Shown piece after piece: positions 35,060 through 47,178 of a DNA stretch of 64,000 bases. The notes beneath the pieces were generated by a model, which was given only the letters and a program-made list of their open reading frames with translations, was not told the DNA's origin and ran no database searches. Position 1 is the first letter of the stretch, and each line of letters begins with the position of its first letter. The position numbers and the translations under genes are program-made. Source of the stretch: Periplaneta americana (taxonomy: Eukaryota; Arthropoda; Insecta; Blattodea; Blattidae); NCBI RefSeq assembly GCF_040183065.1, contig NC_091120.1:173015988-173079987 (forward strand), read 5' to 3'.

Positions 35060-35570
35060 CCGCATTTAGGCCTATCCTTCCCAAGAAAAACTGCAAACAT
35101 GAACAAAGGAAGCTTTAAATAGAAGAAGAAGGATCTTCTGCGGATCTCTGGAAAAAGAACTAAGGAAGAGACTAGTGAAGTGCTTTGTGTGGAGTGTGGC
35201 ATTGTATGGGGAAGGAACATGGACATTACGACGAAATGAAGAGAAACGAATTGAAGCATTTGAAATGTGGATGTGAAGAAGAACGGTGCGTGTGAAGTGG
35301 ACAGATAGAATAAGAAATAAAATTGTGTTTGAAAAAGTGAGTGAAGAAAGAATGATGCTGAAACTGATTAGAAAGTTAAAAAGTAACTGGTTGGGTCTCT
35401 GGTTGAAAAGAATAATAGACGACATTAGGATATGTGGATCATATGCGGAGACTAAGAGGAAGGCAGAAAATAGGAAAGATTGGAGATTGCTGGGTTTGCA
35501 ATGAAAGACCTGCCCATGGACAGAACACTTATGTATGTTCAGAATGCCTGGAATATCGTGTATAAAAACA
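35060..35570 (+). pseudogene. LINE RT C-terminus (LGLQ tail family), copy 1
   Basis: Reads KELRKRLVKCFVWSVALYG, TWTLRRNEEKRIEAFEMW, RVKWTDRIRNKIVFEKVSEE, RMMLKLIRKLKSNWLG, then DDIRICGSYAETKRKAENRK and WRLLGLQ stop. An in-frame stop follows EMWM. Copies on the minus strand at 36966 and 55585, and a 3' stub at 60795. Confidence 0.85.
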
Positions 35571-35929
35571 GTCGCTATTTGCAAAGACTAGTCAATTCCA
35601 TGCCCACTCAACTGCAAGATGATCGAGATAAGAGGAAGATAGACTAAATATTGAATTGTGGCTTTTTGTTTTGTTTTTTGAACGCTTAATTGTTTGAATG
35701 TTTTAAGGCCGACGTCAGTAAATTTGTTTTGTTTATGCCACGAAGGATATTTTTATTGAGAATAAAATCTTTTTTCTTTCCATTTGCAGCCACAATATCA
35801 TAATGATAAAGTCATGGCATAATATATTAATGAACCTGATGTTAATTACTAAAATAATCGTAAAAGAGAAAGGAGCCATTATGTATAGTTTGTCTCTCTC
35901 AAAAACAGAACAAAAAAGAACATAAAAAG

Positions 35930-36002
35930 CACGTGGTTGTAGTCGAACGCAGGACCTCATGAATAAGAGGCCTGAACGCTACCATTATGCTAGCGATAAC
36001 AC
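35930..36002 (-). repeat. tRNA-like sequence
   Basis: Minus strand GTTATCGCTAGCATAATGGT (A-box like) and CCTGCGTTCGACTA (B-box like), with a CCTC/GAGG stem in the right place for an anticodon arm. Imperfect cloverleaf, probably a pseudogene. Confidence 0.35.
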
Positions 36003-36099
36003 ACAGAATACTTCAATTATAACTGTAGATATCAGGCAACGTGGTCCAATAACATGTAACATCGCCTTCTCCGAATTGTAGCGAAGATACCCGAAGGGA

Positions 36100-36165
36100 A
36101 CTTTGTTTCAGGAGAGCGGCCACTTTTTCTTTTGACAGCTGTGCGTTCTCTACCATTCGCATTGC
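36100..36165. repeat. Dispersed inverted repeat (partner 33000-33090)
   Basis: GGAGAGCGGCCACTTTTTCT then TTTGACAGCTGTGC, the reverse of 33013-33065 with a shorter A/T tract. Confidence 0.55.
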
Positions 36166-36965
36166 ATATGCCTATGCCTCGACATTGTGAATTAATTTTT
36201 CCAATTTGACTTGTCGACTGTCGTGTTAAGTGTTTATGGAATAAGGTGAAATTGTAGCCTTGTTGAAATCGTTTGACACCACTGAAAACGTTCTATCACT
36301 TTGCAATCTCGAGTTAAACTGCCTCGTCTGCTGCGCGATCCGCCAATTCGTGTTTCAGATTCACCCCTTCCGCGTATCCCTAGATGACGTCACCTGCTTC
36401 AACTCAAAGTCACGTTGGATACTTTGATCCTTCGTCTGTCGACCGCCTTTTACTTATTTGGAATATGCCATATAGTTTAGAAATTATGTGCGCGACAAAA
36501 CTCACCTGCAAATGTCAGTCGACTTTCTGGGATGGCACCCTACTACTGGACGTAGTTACAGACGTATCGATGTCAAAGTTCATTTGAAGTAGGTTCACAG
36601 ATTTTAATGAAAAAGTGGCAACACTGAATGTGTCAGCTGCCATTAAACTGTTTATGCATTCTTATCAAGGCCGCAACAGGCAGGGACAGTTATCAGGATG
36701 CTGATAATGCAAGTTAACGGCTGTTGATGCTGATAAGAATTTATAGAAGATGGTCGGTGTCTAGTTCAGTGACCACCAACATCTCTTACCTCTGAAGTCG
36801 AAGGGAAGTAAGTCCAATACCTCCATTTTGAGATATGGTGAGATGAATATTCCACTTTGTGTACAGCTTTATGACTTAATTGTTTTAAATATCGAAATAC
36901 GTAAGTAACTATCCATTCCTGCAATTCAGGAGTATCATCATCAAAACAAGCATAAAATATTCATT

Positions 36966-37322
36966 TCATTTAGTGTTCTGCCCAAGGGCAGGCCTTTCAC
37001 TGCAAACCCAGCTTTCGCCAATATTCCTATTTTCAGCCTTCCTCTTTGTTTCCTCATATGATCCATATATCTTAATGTCGTCTATCATCTGATATCTACT
37101 TCTATCCAGAACTCTTCTCCCGTTCACCATTCTTTCCAGTGCATTCTTCAGTAGGCAGTTTCTTCTCAGCCAGTTCCTTTTCCTCTTCCTGTTCAGTTTC
37201 AACATCATTCTTTCTTCACCCACTCTTTCCAACATAGCTTCATTTCTTATTCTGTCTGTACACTTCACACGTTCCATTCTTCTCCAAAACACTATTATAT
37301 CAATCATAACCTGAAAATCCAT
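36966..37322 (-). pseudogene. LINE RT C-terminus (LGLQ tail family), copy 2
   Basis: Minus strand RVKCTDRIRNEAMLERVGEE, RMMLKLNRKRKRNWLRRNCL, LKNALERMVNGRRV, YQMIDDIKIYGSYEETKRKA, ending near a shifted WVCSERPALGQNT. The frame shifts near the tail. It fills a piece missing from copy 1 (NCLLKNALERMVNG). Confidence 0.87.
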
Positions 37323-37329
37323 GCAGTGA

Positions 37330-38926
37330 CTCTTATTTCCTTTTGCCTACTGACGCAAGATCTGTACTGTGCCGTATTAGGACTATCAGGTGATGGCATT
37401 GCTGCTAGGATGACACCATTTATGAAATTGTTCAATACGGGTACGTCACTGCTTTGTGACAGTTTTGATGAGATTGTCAAATTCCGGTATTTGGCTTTGC
37501 GTTATACTGCGGTATTGTTTTGACACGATTCATTTCTTAAAATTATTGATTCTTTTACGTGACTAGCCATCATAATTATGTGAAGTTGACATCAGCTATT
37601 TTCGTTTTATGATTAATCGAATTCTAAATTAGCTAGTTCCTTCCGTCATAGATACGAATAATCATCCTTCTATGAACGTAGGAAATCTCTGTGGTTGAAG
37701 GTTCCAATGTCATGTTTTTTCAAGTAAACACACTGTGAGGATAATGTTGAGTTAGTATCTCTTGGGCACTTTTAGATCCCTATTAACGGTATATGAACAC
37801 GTGGTAGAACGAGTTCAGCATGACAATGACCACGGATTATCATGCCAGGCATGATTCATATCCGTGCTTTTGGGCGCATTAAACCTTTGTGCACACGAGG
37901 GTTATGCGGAAGCTTGATAACGTGTAAGCAAACTATCCAGCTTACATCCCTTTTATTTCTTCCATCGCCATAGGAAACTGCTTCAGAATGAAGAGTGTAA
38001 CAAATGTACTCTATTTATACAGTAGTATTGTGTATTATTTAAGATAAGTTGCGTCGAAACTTACAGGAAAAGGATATCACATGTTCATGCAACCGCATGA
38101 AGTAACTGAACTGCATTGGTTTGTGTATGTGACACAGGATTATCATAATCTCTTCTGTGGAGATACAGTTTATCAGAGTGCAAACATGTGTTGGGAATTG
38201 AACTTTGATCATTTGCTCTGCCAAGCATGAAATCATAACTTTCAGTTTTCTGTTGCCGTCGAATGATGTGAAAGATATTCGATGCTTTAATAATTTTCTT
38301 ATTATTCATCCTACACACATTAGATAGTAATGACCCGTTGATTTGAATACATTTACAGAACATAGTCCATTCACAAAGTCTTTACAATAACTCAAAGCAA
38401 ATTCCAGCCATTCCTATTGGACGCAGTAGGTACAAACGGTACGCAACGACGTGTCTCAACCAATCATGGCTGCTTATCCTTCAGTTGTTATCACCTCCCT
38501 ACTATTTTTGTTTGTTTGCCAACATTGTACTTTCAACAATTTTATTGTACCTATTAAAGTGATTCATGTTTATTTCATCATCCTTAATTAAAACTTTTCT
38601 ATCATTAATTTTTTTTTTATATTTAAGTTAGGTTATGTTATGAAATTAAATGAATAGTGACGTATCAGAGATTGCTTAATATAATATATTAGTGATTGAA
38701 GTAGAATGCAACTTTTAATAAAAATGAAAATTGAATCAACAAAGCCTTCTTGACTAGTAATCGTCTCTACAGTTCAATGAAGATTGTATAGTTGGCAAAA
38801 CTGATAACAAGAGAACAGCTCATCATAACACACAACTGCCATCTAGCGGAATATTTGTAATGATGAGATGGTATAATAATATATTTTCAAGATAGTTTAA
38901 TAGTTTAGAAAGTCAATGTTTTATTG
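37330..38926. other. Graf intron, no recognised feature
   Basis: AT-rich, no strong coding signal or clear repeat ends found by eye. Confidence 0.5.
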
Positions 38927-39637
38927 TACTCACTCTGTTCCAAAATATGGTATAGAAAGATGTAATTTATTCCGATCCAAAATATGGTATAGATTTGTTA
39001 AAGTTCTCAGTAATATAATGTAACTTTAATACATCTTCTAGATACTTATTTCTTTGATGAATTAACATAAGAAAAACTAATAAATAAAGTACATTTCATT
39101 CTATGTAATGTCAAATTAATAAAAGAAAAAAAGAAACATTGTTTTGAGAGAGGCAAATTAACATAAACACTGCAATAAATTACAACCCGCTTTTATATGA
39201 GTGTTGTGCCTTAGATATTCTATTCAAAATTGACTGAGTTTGAGTTACATTTTCTGCAACAGGAACATCACAGCATGTGCCCATTTGATTTCTGTTCATA
39301 ATGAACTATTTAAGTATAGTTTGATACACTACAGAAGACTAGAAACATTCACAACTGCACTGTCTGATAGTCTCTTCATTACTGAATACCGCAAAGCATT
39401 TCGTGCGCGCATGTGTATTTCGGTGGTATAGTATATACAGTCACGAAGCTCGATACGTAGTAAATATGCATCCATAGATAGTTGCTAACCACTAGGATCG
39501 CTACTATCGCCTCATTACAGACAATGCGAAATAGTACCGGCACAGTCTATTGTTCCTAGCACCCTCACAACTCAAGCTTCGTGACTGTATACATATACTA
39601 GACTGTGACTATACCATATTTTGGAACGGAGAGAGTA
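38927..39637. mobile_element. TA-flanked TIR element, Stowaway/mariner-like
   Basis: Left end TACTCACTCTGTTCCAAAAT, right end reversed TACTCTCTCCGTTCCAAAAT. TIRs of about 29 bp end GGTATAG on both sides, with TA at each edge. The word CTCYCTCYGTTCC-AAATA is the classic Stowaway/mariner terminus. The core would be about 530 bp without the M180 element inserted near its right TIR. An internal copy of the inner TIR word lies at about 38981. Confidence 0.85.
39428..39607 (+). mobile_element. M180 TIR element, copy 3 (left tip decayed)
   Basis: TAGTATATACAGTCACGAAG at the left without the expected CACAGTC; intact right end ACTAGACTGTG. It is nested in the right TIR region of the element at 38927-39637. 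No target duplication readable. It is the most diverged of the four copies. Confidence 0.85.
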
Positions 39638-39779
39638 TTAGAGTACTTTATTTCTTCTAATCTTTATATACTTTCTTCTAATCGTGTAAATAGTCAATTA
39701 AATCCCACTCAAGTTTGATTTTGTCTAGTGAGATTACTGAAGATATGCAATAATGGCCACCACTTCATAGACTGGGACA

Positions 39780-39995
39780 CTTGGTTCAAAGTTACAAATA
39801 ATGGATACGCGGAATATCTGTCTGGTCGCCCGGAGGCGGCTAGTTTCCACTTTCACATCCTGCGAGTCGCACCGAGTATCTCCAGCTGATTGGACCACAC
39901 CCACGCTCGTGTTGCAATCGATGGTTCGGACAGGTGGCGACGTGCAGGCTCGTATTTTCCGGGTTTAAAGACGTTACGGAAACGCGGGGCGCAAA
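39780..39995. other. Short GC/CpG-rich island
   Basis: CpG-dense against an AT-rich background (CGCCCGGAGGCGGC, GGCGACGTGCAGGCTCG, AACGCGGGGCGC). No coding frame recognised. Could be a regulatory element, an alternative first exon, or a transposon end. Confidence 0.35.
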
Positions 39996-40106
39996 TTGAA
40001 CTTAGTCCTTCGTAAGGCTGTTTTCATTTGAAATGGAAGTGCAAACAGCTTCTCTTACCATAATCTGTACCCAAACTTCTTGCTTATTGTGGAAAGGTTC
40101 ATATAA

Positions 40107-41475
40107 GCCCGATTCACACGGGGCTAGTTTACAGGAGTCAAGTGCTTGAAGCCTTTAAACTTTACGCCATATTTGTGATCACTCGGAGACACTAAACTTG
40201 AAACCATGTTTCACACGTAAAAAACGCGCGCTGAATGTTGTATGCATGGGGAGGTACACTGTTTTCAAGGGTTTTTTTTTTTCTTTAAACCTTTTTTGCG
40301 AACCACTTCTACAGTAATATTTTGGACACCTTGTTCCTTAAGTTTTATAGAAAGTTTCTGAAATAATTACCTCGTGTTTAATTTTAATTTTCTTATTATT
40401 GAAGTTTTTTCGTGCCGTATATTCCACGGAAGTTCGTGCATGTCATGCACTTCTAAAAATAGGGTCTATATATTTATTTACTATGACTTACGGGAAAGTA
40501 GGTACACAGGTTAGATGCCCATCAAAGCACCTTCTTCACATAAATTTAATTTATAATTAGTGATAATGATTCATATGGACTGCAGTTATAAAATACGTAC
40601 TAATATATGCAATTCATTAGCAATAGAAATAAAAGAAATGAAAACATGAAAGATATATTGCTTATTATGATTAAAAAATCAGAAATTTAATAAATCGATA
40701 CTTGTAAAAAATTGCATGGACAAAACATGGAAAAAGTTGTGATATTTGTCTCGATCTAGAGATATTAAATACCAAATTCCTTCTATATATATTTGGAGGG
40801 ATATAAAATGGAATTACTTTGAGTATTTCAACGGAATCAGTATTATTTTTGTTCATATTTTTCTGAGAAATATCGAGTAAGTCGTTTTGTCATTGAGCGT
40901 GTGGAAACCAAAAATTCATCTCAATAATCTAGTTGGGAACTGGAATGGACAAGATATTTTGAATATCTTGTAGGAACTTAAGGGAATTTATTCTGTATCA
41001 GCTCGATAGAATGAAGGTTGTTTTTACAACGAGGATTCCAAATATACAGTAGCGTGTTTCAGTTGCTTCTAACCAGATGTAGGCCTAACCTAAAAACAGG
41101 TGGTTGCTTGAATAATTTCGAATTACAAAGCCAAGTGATTTATAAATAGAATTATTAGTAATTTTTAAAATGTGGAGTGTGAAAGTTAAATTAATCTCAA
41201 TTTCGATACCTAAATTAATTAGCTATTAATTAAAACAATCACACACTATCCACAATATCTGCTTGCAAGTTGCTACAAGTTAGCATTCACACGCGGAAAG
41301 TGGTGGAGTCAAGTTGATCACGTGACGGGAAAGTAGACACAAAAGTTGTCGAGTCGTCAACTCAAATTCTGCTTGACCGCCAAGCCACAGCTTGACTGTC
41401 TCGACCATATCACACGGGGAAAGTCGAGCTGCTTCAAGCACTTGACTCCTGTAAACTATCCCCGTTTGAATGCCC
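40107..41475. mobile_element. TIR element starting TTCACACGGGG, about 1.37 kb
   Basis: Left CACGGGGCTAGTTTACAGGA then GTCAAGTGCTTGAAGC; right, reversed, the same words with GATAGTTTACAGGAGTCAAG. TIRs match over about 34 bp, with weaker similarity outside (GCCCGATTCACA versus GGGCATTCAAAC). No transposase ORF, so non-autonomous. Terminal style resembles 56960-57954. Confidence 0.75.
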
Positions 41476-41514
41476 TATAGAGTGTCTGTAAGTTATATAA
41501 CATGGCGTTGGATA

Positions 41515-41588
41515 TTTGTTGTTTTGTCAAATGTCCGAAGACAGGTTTAAACCTCATAGGTGACACCAATAAGGCATCATCATTCGAA
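41515..41588 (+). repeat. Repeat R1, truncated copy
   Basis: GAAGACAGGTTTAAACCTCA then GTGACACCAATAAGGCATCA, matching 11188-11235 and 43340-43385. Cut off by the element at 41593. Confidence 0.75.
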
Positions 41589-41592
41589 CTAA

Positions 41593-42120
41593 GGCTGTGT
41601 CTCAAAGCTCAAGTCCATACTATACACTAGTGACTAGCAACTAGGTGACTTGTAGACTACACACTAGGGAGCTTTGGAAATTTATGCTTGAAACATGGTC
41701 ATCTTCTAAAACCATGACATCACGGTGCAGTACTAAATTAAGAAGGCAGTGTCCTAATGCAGTTTCATTACGAGTTATGTGGAAAAGATAAGGGCTTAAT
41801 ATATTACAATAATGTTTAAAACATTGTACAGAAGGTACTAATAATGTCAGTGTTCAAAGTTAACGTGTTATTCTACATTATATTTACATTAGTTCACTTC
41901 CAAAGCATTTTCAGATTTCATAACTCCAATTGCAGATGAGGTATCCATGTTTGTTTAGTGAACAAGTCATCAATCAAGCAAGCATTTTCGTTTACTAGCT
42001 ACTACGGACTTGATTGCTATGCACTATGTAGCTTTGGATCATAACTTCTGACGTCACATCCGGCTATTTAGTCAACAATCTAGTTCACTTCAGCTGAAAA
42101 TGTAGCTTTGAGACACGGCC
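41593..42120. mobile_element. PIF/Harbinger-like MITE (TSD TAA)
   Basis: Left GGCTGTGTCTCAAAGCT; right reversed GGCCGTGTCTCAAAGCT. TAA at 41590-41592 and 42121-42123. The TWA target and GGC/GGG start fit PIF/Harbinger. Length 528 bp, no coding capacity. Confidence 0.78.
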
Positions 42121-42359
42121 TAACTTTGTTTACTTGATACAAAATCGTATTCTATGTATGAATAGCAGTATTATAGTGTGGAATCTTAGAAGCAACACTG
42201 CCAAAATTTCATACAGGCTGTTAGAATTAGGCAGAAGGTTGACTGTTTTAGTGTGGATAATATGGTGCACATATTTCAAAATAAGCAATAAATTATGATT
42301 GATTACACATTATCGTAGCAGGCAATGCGATAAAGTCAACATTCTTTACTCATTTATTT

Positions 42360-42705
42360 TGGACGTCAGACTGTACTTGCCGCCGAAGCGAGGTTGAGAT
42401 CCCTACACTATGTGCCTGTTGGCAGCAGCGATCGCGATGTGGGACAGATGTCACAGTTTCTTGTTAACCGAGTCATTAGGATCACTCTTGCCCGTTATGT
42501 GTTGTGGGACAGTCTGTCTGTCCAACCGTCGTCGGCGTGACACAACGTGACCGGCGAGGCAATGTAGTGCGTTCACAAACCGTGGTTCGCTGCGTTTCGT
42601 TACTTACGATAAGCGAATATGCGACAGTTCTCTCACTTGTCAGTACGCGGCCCATTTATTTTTATATTAGTCATGCTCGCAGTCCTTTTGTCAACAAACA
42701 TTTGA
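42360..42705. other. GC/CpG-rich segment
   Basis: Contains GCAGCGATCGCGATG, CGTCGTCGGCGTGACACAAC and GTGACCGGCGAGGCAATG. No protein family recognised in any frame. Candidate internal promoter or exon, unproven. Confidence 0.3.
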
Positions 42706-42741
42706 GTAACACACCTTCGTGAAGGAAAACGTCATTTCGTG

Positions 42742-42772
<31 letters not shown>

Positions 42773-42780
42773 CACACATA
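42742..42780. repeat. (AT)n(AC)n microsatellite
   Basis: About 20 bp of AT repeat joined to an ACACAC run. Confidence 0.9.
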
Positions 42781-43017
42781 CTAGTTATTTGGCCCATTTC
42801 TTTCGTCACCTTGACCTGCCGCAAGGAGTTCTTGATTGTTTGTACCTGTAGAAAAAAAAAGTTGTAGCTTTCCGACTACGAACCCAGTGGATCCGGTTTC
42901 GGGTCTCGGGAAACGGATGTGCGTTGTTTTGTATTTTTTTTCTTATTTTGAATTTTAATCTATGGCCGTACAGAATGCTGTCATCTGCTTCTGATTTGAA
43001 GTAATGGTTTATTGGCC

Positions 43018-43095
43018 CTTGTAGCTCACAATAAGAAGCTGGTCTATTGATCCTAAGTTACTGTCCGGTATGGGTTCGAATCCTCCTTGTTCTGA
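43018..43095 (+). repeat. tRNA-like sequence
   Basis: CTTGTAGCTCACAATAAGAA (A-box like) and GGGTTCGAATCCTCC (good B box). A tRNA pseudogene or SINE head; body and tail not identified. Confidence 0.4.
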
Positions 43096-43320
43096 TTGAT
43101 TTGAATTTCGGAAGGTGACACTACGAACCAACATAGCGAACTTAGAATATGTAACCGTGTAATAAAATGGATAACTTATTAACACAAAATAAATAAAGGC
43201 TATAAACAAATTACTTATTGGGTTCAACCTTAAAAAGTAATAATAATGGTATTACTATACCAGACGCACAAAAAGAGTGATGGAAGGAGAGCAGTTTGTA
43301 TGCTAAATTCTGTGTTATAG

Positions 43321-43590
43321 TGTTGTGTAGTTAACTATCGGAAGACAGGTTTGAACCTCACAAGTGATACCAAGAAGCCACCACTTATGAGGCAACTAGG
43401 CCAGGAGATAATGGAGAAGGGGTGGCCAGTTTCTTTCTCCCTATTACACTAGTCAGACTTTAGATGCATACAAACAATTGTTCTTCCTTTGACAAATATC
43501 GTCAAGTGAGATGTACTGCCTGATAATAGATGTACATATCAGCCAGAACCTCAGTTAGAGGTTTGTTATAATGTAAGAACAATAAATTTG
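43321..43590 (+). repeat. Interspersed repeat R1, most complete copy
   Basis: GGAAGACAGGTTTGAACCTC, TGAGGCAACTAGGCCAGGAG, GACTTTAGATGCATACAAAC, GTACTGCCTGATAATAGATG and CATATCAGCCAGAACCTCAG. It shows the uninterrupted sequence across the point where copy 11174-12183 carries an insertion. Confidence 0.82.
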
Positions 43591-43627
43591 AAACGAGAAA
43601 AACATGTATGTATAGCCTATATAATGT

Positions 43628-43865
43628 ATGAAGGGTTCAGAGTCATAGTGGGCCAAGCCATATATTAAAAACGCAGAAAACAAAGGTTAAAATTAAGCAA
43701 ATACCATAATTCAATGAAACATATAGCAAGTAATATAAAGTATGCACATTAAAACTAAATGATATGTCAGTCTTCATTAAACTATTTTATTCACTTAACT
43801 TTAACACTTGCTTTCTCCATTTTTTATATATGGCGCTTGGCCCACTATGACTCTGAACCCTTCAT
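43628..43865. mobile_element. Foldback MITE F240, copy 2
   Basis: ATGAAGGGTTCAGAGTCATA left, inverse right. Same orientation of the inner sequence as 31941-32181 (GCAAGTAATATAAAGTATGC). Confidence 0.88.
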
Positions 43866-44299
43866 TTTATATTATATATAAGGCTTTAGTCTAAATCATT
43901 TTATTATATGATACAGAAACATGTAACATAAACACATTAGGAGCCAAAAGTTTTTCACTACAGAATATATTTTTACAGAGGTCAGCGAGGAAATCAAGAA
44001 GAGATGGAAGTCTGAAAAAGTACTATAAGAGAAATTGAAGAGTCCACTGCAAGAATGATGGATGTCACTTTCTTGTCGAAAATGAACCAAAACTGTCAAT
44101 GCATAGCTTAAGACATATAGAATGTACATACAGAGTTATGACATTAACACTGATAGTCATTGTCCAGTAATGATCGGAAAATCACAGTTAAGCTTTGAGC
44201 GCTAAGCATTTCAAACTTTCAATTGCTTCTCCTGCAAAATGTATTATTCCAAATGACATCCATCATTCCTGCAGTGGACTCTTCAATTATGGAGATGGA

Positions 44300-44525
44300 A
44301 AATAACATTTTATAACTAATAATTCGAGGAAGAAGATTAAGATGGTTTTGGATATGTTGAAAAGAATGTCAAATCAGATATTACCGAGGAAAGTATTAGA
44401 GTAGGAGTTAGACGGAAGAAAAAAAGGGGAAGGAAGATTAAAAGAGAAATGTATGAATGTTGTCGACTTAGACTGACAGGAGAAGAGAGGATGCAGCATA
44501 TAGAACATTATGGAAGAATAAAATT
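44300..44525 (+). pseudogene. Probable LINE 3' tail fragment
   Basis: Broken frames read RGRRLRWFW, then ELDGRKKRGR and LTGEERMQHIEHYGRIK. This pattern (RLRW-GH..RM.....GRRKRGRP.KRW) is the C-terminal tail of non-LTR ORF2. No intact frame. Confidence 0.5.
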
Positions 44526-44578
44526 TGTTAAAATTATTGTGTTGTAGGAAATTCCTTAATGATTATGATATTGACATA

Positions 44579-44705
<127 letters not shown>

Positions 44706-45251
44706 TGTCAAATCTTTCACGTTCTCAGGATTCAAGTACCGCGTATTGCGTCAGAATGCAGATAGCATTCCCTAATTTGCTATCGTACGTAGAATCCCAG
44801 ATGCTTATTATATTATGAAGATCACAGGGGAAAAAACATGATAAGTCACGTTTTACTGTTTTTATAGGAGAGCAAGTTGAAAGTTTCGAGACTCATGATA
44901 TTATGTTGTCTTTGGGTTATCATTCTTCAAAGTTCTTTGGACCTATAAGATTCTTATTCTGTACAGTTAAACTACGCAAATCTACACTATCTGAGCTATT
45001 ACATGACATCTAAAACAGAATCGGTAATTTTGTAGGCCTACTTATCACGTTTTCCTCCCGTGGTCTTCATATGTAATGATATTTTATTTAGTTTTGGAGT
45101 ACATTATTATGTAGGATTAATTTCTTGTACCTAAATAAAACAAATCGATTTTTCGTTTCTCTTTTCTTTTGGCAAACAGTAGCAAGACATTGCTCGACAG
45201 AGGACAGCTATTGACACCTACAGTGCGTATGACTTCACTGCCACAGCTGAC

Positions 45252-45557
45252 GTGTTACTTGCGGTTTTCATGAGTATGTTACATTGTAAAAGCCGGAACT
45301 CCGTGTCAGTTGCTGTGCACTTGTGCGGCGTTGTTTTTCACGTCTTCATAATAATACGAACTGCGAGGAAACACCTGCAGAATTGCATACACAGTATACA
45401 GCGACCAACGCCTTATAGGCAGTGCTCTAGGAAAGCCGTATACAATAGGCAATGTTATGACGATGGTGATAGTGATGATGATGAACTCAGAAGATACATT
45501 CGTATGGAATTAATATATGCATACCATGAATTGTACTCTTCCAGTTCTTATAAATAG
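45252..45557 (+). other. Unclassified ORF
   Basis: Open frame ending QCYDDGDSDDDELRRYIRME then a short tail to TAG at 45555-45557. It follows a DNA stretch with somewhat higher GC. No family recognised. Its first Met is from a non-ATG start; a real ATG lies 10 codons in. Weak candidate exon. Confidence 0.2.
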
Positions 45558-45654
45558 AACTCGTTCGAACATTTGTATTAGTAGACTAACCTTTCCAGCG
45601 GTATTAGAGTTAAAAACTGCTCTAAAATATATGTGAATTGATATTAGATATGTA

Positions 45655-46430
45655 TACAGGGTGTATCAAAAGATCAGGTCAGTCCTTCACCAAGGAGGTG
45701 ATTCAGGACCTTATCTGCAACAAAAAATCCTAATACACTTTTTGCAATATTCATCCCCGTTTCCGAGTTACACAAATATCGCGTACATAATTTATCTAAT
45801 ATAATTAGTATATTTGACTTCCAATCAAAAATTTTGTATAAACAAAAAGAATGAATTTCTATTAATTTTATTATATTATATCATACCTAAGAGTCTTGTG
45901 ATTATTTCCAATTAAAACCATTCAAATAAACATATAATATTAAAAATAAAACCAAAACAACAAACTCATTTGCAATTATATTTGTAGGAGTAAATATAAC
46001 ATTTTTTCCACAATACTTCCTTGGACTAGCCGGTATACCGCCGTTATAATGAATATCTTTTCAGGGTTGTAAAATTTTCTTGATTTAATTTAATTTTCTT
46101 ATAAATTGAGGTTTTTGTGACACTTCAAGATGAAACAACAGGGGACCAAAAATATGCCGAGTCTTTTAACTGTATTTTTTTAACATGTTCGTGGTATCCT
46201 GTTCAGATTAAATCACTAGAGAATGTTCTCTCGATAAAAAATCTGAACCTCAAAATTTTGTGAAAATTTCAAAATATGATGCTCTTGGGGTACCTTTAAA
46301 TATTAATCTGGAGAAAATATATTTTGCATTGTTCTTTATGATATCACCCCACAACTTTTCTCTGGTATTACATTTTGATTCCATAAACTTCATATTTTCA
46401 CTCCACCCTAGTGCCCCTGTTATTTATTTT
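45655..46430 (+). repeat. Possible transposon sequence left of the LINE
   Basis: Begins TACAGGGTGTATCAAAAG, a style common at transposon ends, and contains TCCCCGTTTCCGAGTTACAC. No inverted partner found. It is joined in frame by chance to the LINE reading at about 46440. Confidence 0.35.
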
Positions 46431-46957
46431 CCCGTTTGCAGATCTTCTAATACAGTGCTGAATCTAATGAATGAATGGTTCCAAGCAAATAAACTAGCAC
46501 TTAATGTTGATAAAATCAGTGCAGTCAAATTTAGTACACACAATAGTGCTCAGGTTTCCTACAGTATTCGATTAAATGGAACTCATCTCAAAGAATCTAT
46601 AAGCACAAAGTTTCTTGGTTTAGAATTGGATAATCACTTGAACTGGAAAACACATATAGAATGTATTACTCGTAAATTGAGCTCTGCCTGTTATGCATTA
46701 AGATCCTTATCTACTATTGGTGATATAAACTTACTTAAAATGTCATACTTTGCATATTTTCACTCTGTAATGAAATATGGATTAATGTTCTGGGGTAACT
46801 CGTCTGAAGCTAAACACGTTTTTGCTTTACAAAAGAAAGCTATAAGAATAATGGCCGGTGTGCAGAAAAGGACATCATGTAAAAATATTTTCCGAAACTT
46901 AGAAATCTTGACTTTACCTTGTGAATACATTCTTTCCCTAATGATGCTGTATATTAA

Positions 46958-47178
46958 CCCAGATAAGACTGACATCCTATATATAGGACACCGGACGTTT
47001 CACACAAATATGTTAATAACAATGACTATGACAGACTAAATATAAGAAAAAAAATTGGAGGCAATTTATAACACATAAGGATTATGGTATCATGATTGCC
47101 GACTATGAAAATCTTACACAGCAATGTTAAAAAAATAAAACTTTCCGTCCTATATATAGGACGTCAGTCTTATCTGGG
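46958..47178. mobile_element. piggyBac-like MITE (TSD TTAA)
   Basis: Left CCCAGATAAGACTGACATCC, right reversed CCCAGATAAGACTGACGTCC. TIRs are about 33 bp and include the palindrome CCTATATATAGG. TTAA lies at 46954-46957 and 47179-47182. CCC next to a TTAA duplication is the piggyBac hallmark. It sits in the LINE coding sequence; the LINE frame continues across the empty site. Length 221 bp. Confidence 0.9.

Noticed and set aside
39240-39431. 63-codon ORF as a gene
   Set aside because: It lies inside the Stowaway-like element between its ends and an inserted M180 copy, with no recognised domain.
46260-46430. N-terminal part of the 259-codon frame as a real protein
   Set aside because: It is unrelated sequence that happens to be in frame with the 5'-truncated LINE; homology starts near 46440.
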